Origin: Bacteroidales bacterium UBA3143
GTDB taxonomy: Bacteria > Bacteroidota > Bacteroidia > Bacteroidales > Dysgonomonadaceae
DNA length: 64,000 bases
NCBI GenBank assembly: GCA_002364735.1
Contig: DEZB01000025.1
Span: forward strand, 1-64,000
Reading direction: 5' to 3'
Below the pieces are notes generated by a model that was given only the letters and a program-made list of their open reading frames with translations, was not told the origin of the DNA and searched no databases. Within the stretch, counting starts at the first letter, position 1. Every line of letters starts with the position of its first letter. Below, one piece after another: positions 63,486-64,000 of this stretch. Both the position numbers and the translations under genes were made by a program.

Positions 63486-64000
63486 ATGAAGTTGTATAAA
63501 AATATTCATCTCTCCCATCTGCTTTTGGCTTGGATAGCTCCTTTGTTATTACTTGGAGCATCGCCCCAGAAACAAACATTCGAATTTGTGCTACGAGACA
63601 CGCAAACATTGAGTATGGATGTTTATAAAGTAGCAGAGATTGAAAATAAATCTGCATTATCGCTATCACAACCTTGTTTGATGTTTGTGTTTGGGGGTGG
63701 ATTTAAAGAGGGCACTCGCGATGCTAAATTGTACACAGACTATTTCAATTATTTTGCAAACAAAGGATTTACGGTTGTGTCGATTGACTATCGCTTAGGG
63801 ATGAAAGGTGAGAAAGCCCCTTCGCTTTTCAACTATAAACCAATGGAAAATTCCATTGCTCTTGCAGTTGAAGATTTGTACGCAGCTACCGATTACTTAT
63901 TAAAAAATGCCACCCAGCTAAATATTGACACCACTCAAATTATCATTAGCGGATCGAGCGCTGGTGCTATTGCCGTTTTGCAAGCCGATTATGAAAAGAG
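63486..64000 (+). CDS. Secreted alpha/beta hydrolase (esterase-like), truncated by window end
   Basis: The start ATG is at 63486 and the frame is open to the window edge (171 codons seen). It has an N-terminal signal peptide (about 1-25, LLLLGASPQ). MFVFGGGFKEG is the HGG-type oxyanion-hole strand, VVSIDYRLGM follows, and IIISGSSAGAIAVLQ holds the nucleophile Ser of the GxSxG elbow (about residue 159). This matches carboxylesterase/BD-FAE-like hydrolases. The catalytic Asp and His would lie beyond the window. The ester substrate is unknown. Confidence 0.85.
   Translation, partial: MKLYKNIHLSHLLLAWIAPLLLLGASPQKQTFEFVLRDTQTLSMDVYKVAEIENKSALSLSQPCLMFVFGGGFKEGTRDAKLYTDYFNYFANKGFTVVSIDYRLGMKGEKAPSLFNYKPMENSIALAVEDLYAATDYLLKNATQLNIDTTQIIISGSSAGAIAVLQADYEK

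Overview
The window looks like a chromosomal segment of an AT-rich Bacteroidales bacterium. The evidence is a SusC/SusD pair, a RprX/RprY-type two-component system, a Na+-pumping decarboxylase operon, an EF-G paralogue, DUF4369/TlpA-like and DUF5107 proteins, and promoters of the Bacteroidetes TTTG/TAnnTTTG type. No rRNA or tRNA gene was recognised. Everything here comes from reading the sequence; no database search was possible.

Layout. 1-357: 3' end of an IS transposase. 0.6-25.4 kb: mostly housekeeping genes. These are HIT protein, GreA, a thioredoxin-fold lipoprotein without its cysteines, PNPase, the oadG-oadA-oadB operon, a Ca2+-type P-ATPase, an EF-G paralogue, a PagL-like deacylase with a lipoprotein, a POT peptide transporter, an RsmI-like methylase, MurB, MurA (catalytic Cys replaced by Asp) and the 2-oxoacid:ferredoxin oxidoreductase KorA/KorB. 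A decayed second copy of the murB 3' end lies at about 16.8-17.04 kb.

25.4-40.3 kb: an island with a susC-susD pair followed by two large secreted DUF5107/TPR proteins. It is bracketed on both sides by clusters of the same palindromic intergenic repeats (REPIN-like doublets plus a GTAGAGAC...GTCTC hairpin family). Next comes a 43/42-bp minisatellite built from two alternating unit types (40.4-40.8 kb), then a membrane-anchored thioredoxin and a Cu/Zn-SOD-like lipoprotein.

43.6-55.3 kb: a complete type I (I-B-like) CRISPR-Cas locus, cas6-cas5-cas3-(Cas8 candidate)-cas7-cas4-cas1-cas2, followed by an array of 56 repeats and 55 spacers. Two spacer pairs are clearly related. One pair shares an identical 21-nt seed-side end; the other differs largely at synonymous codon positions. 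Both patterns suggest repeated sampling of the same site from diverged phages. The effector proteins are divergent: the large subunit candidate has no zinc finger and is not recognisable by family.

55.3-64 kb: a URO-D family protein, proline dehydrogenase, a RprX/RprY-like two-component system, a 1.3-kb gene-poor segment with a run of consecutive hairpins (candidate structured RNA) and a 97-codon open frame on the minus strand, then YicC, guanylate kinase and the start of a secreted alpha/beta hydrolase.

The strongest leads are the related CRISPR spacers and divergent effector, the hairpin-rich region at 60.75-61.3 kb, the repeat-bracketed SusCD-DUF5107 island and the two-flavour minisatellite.
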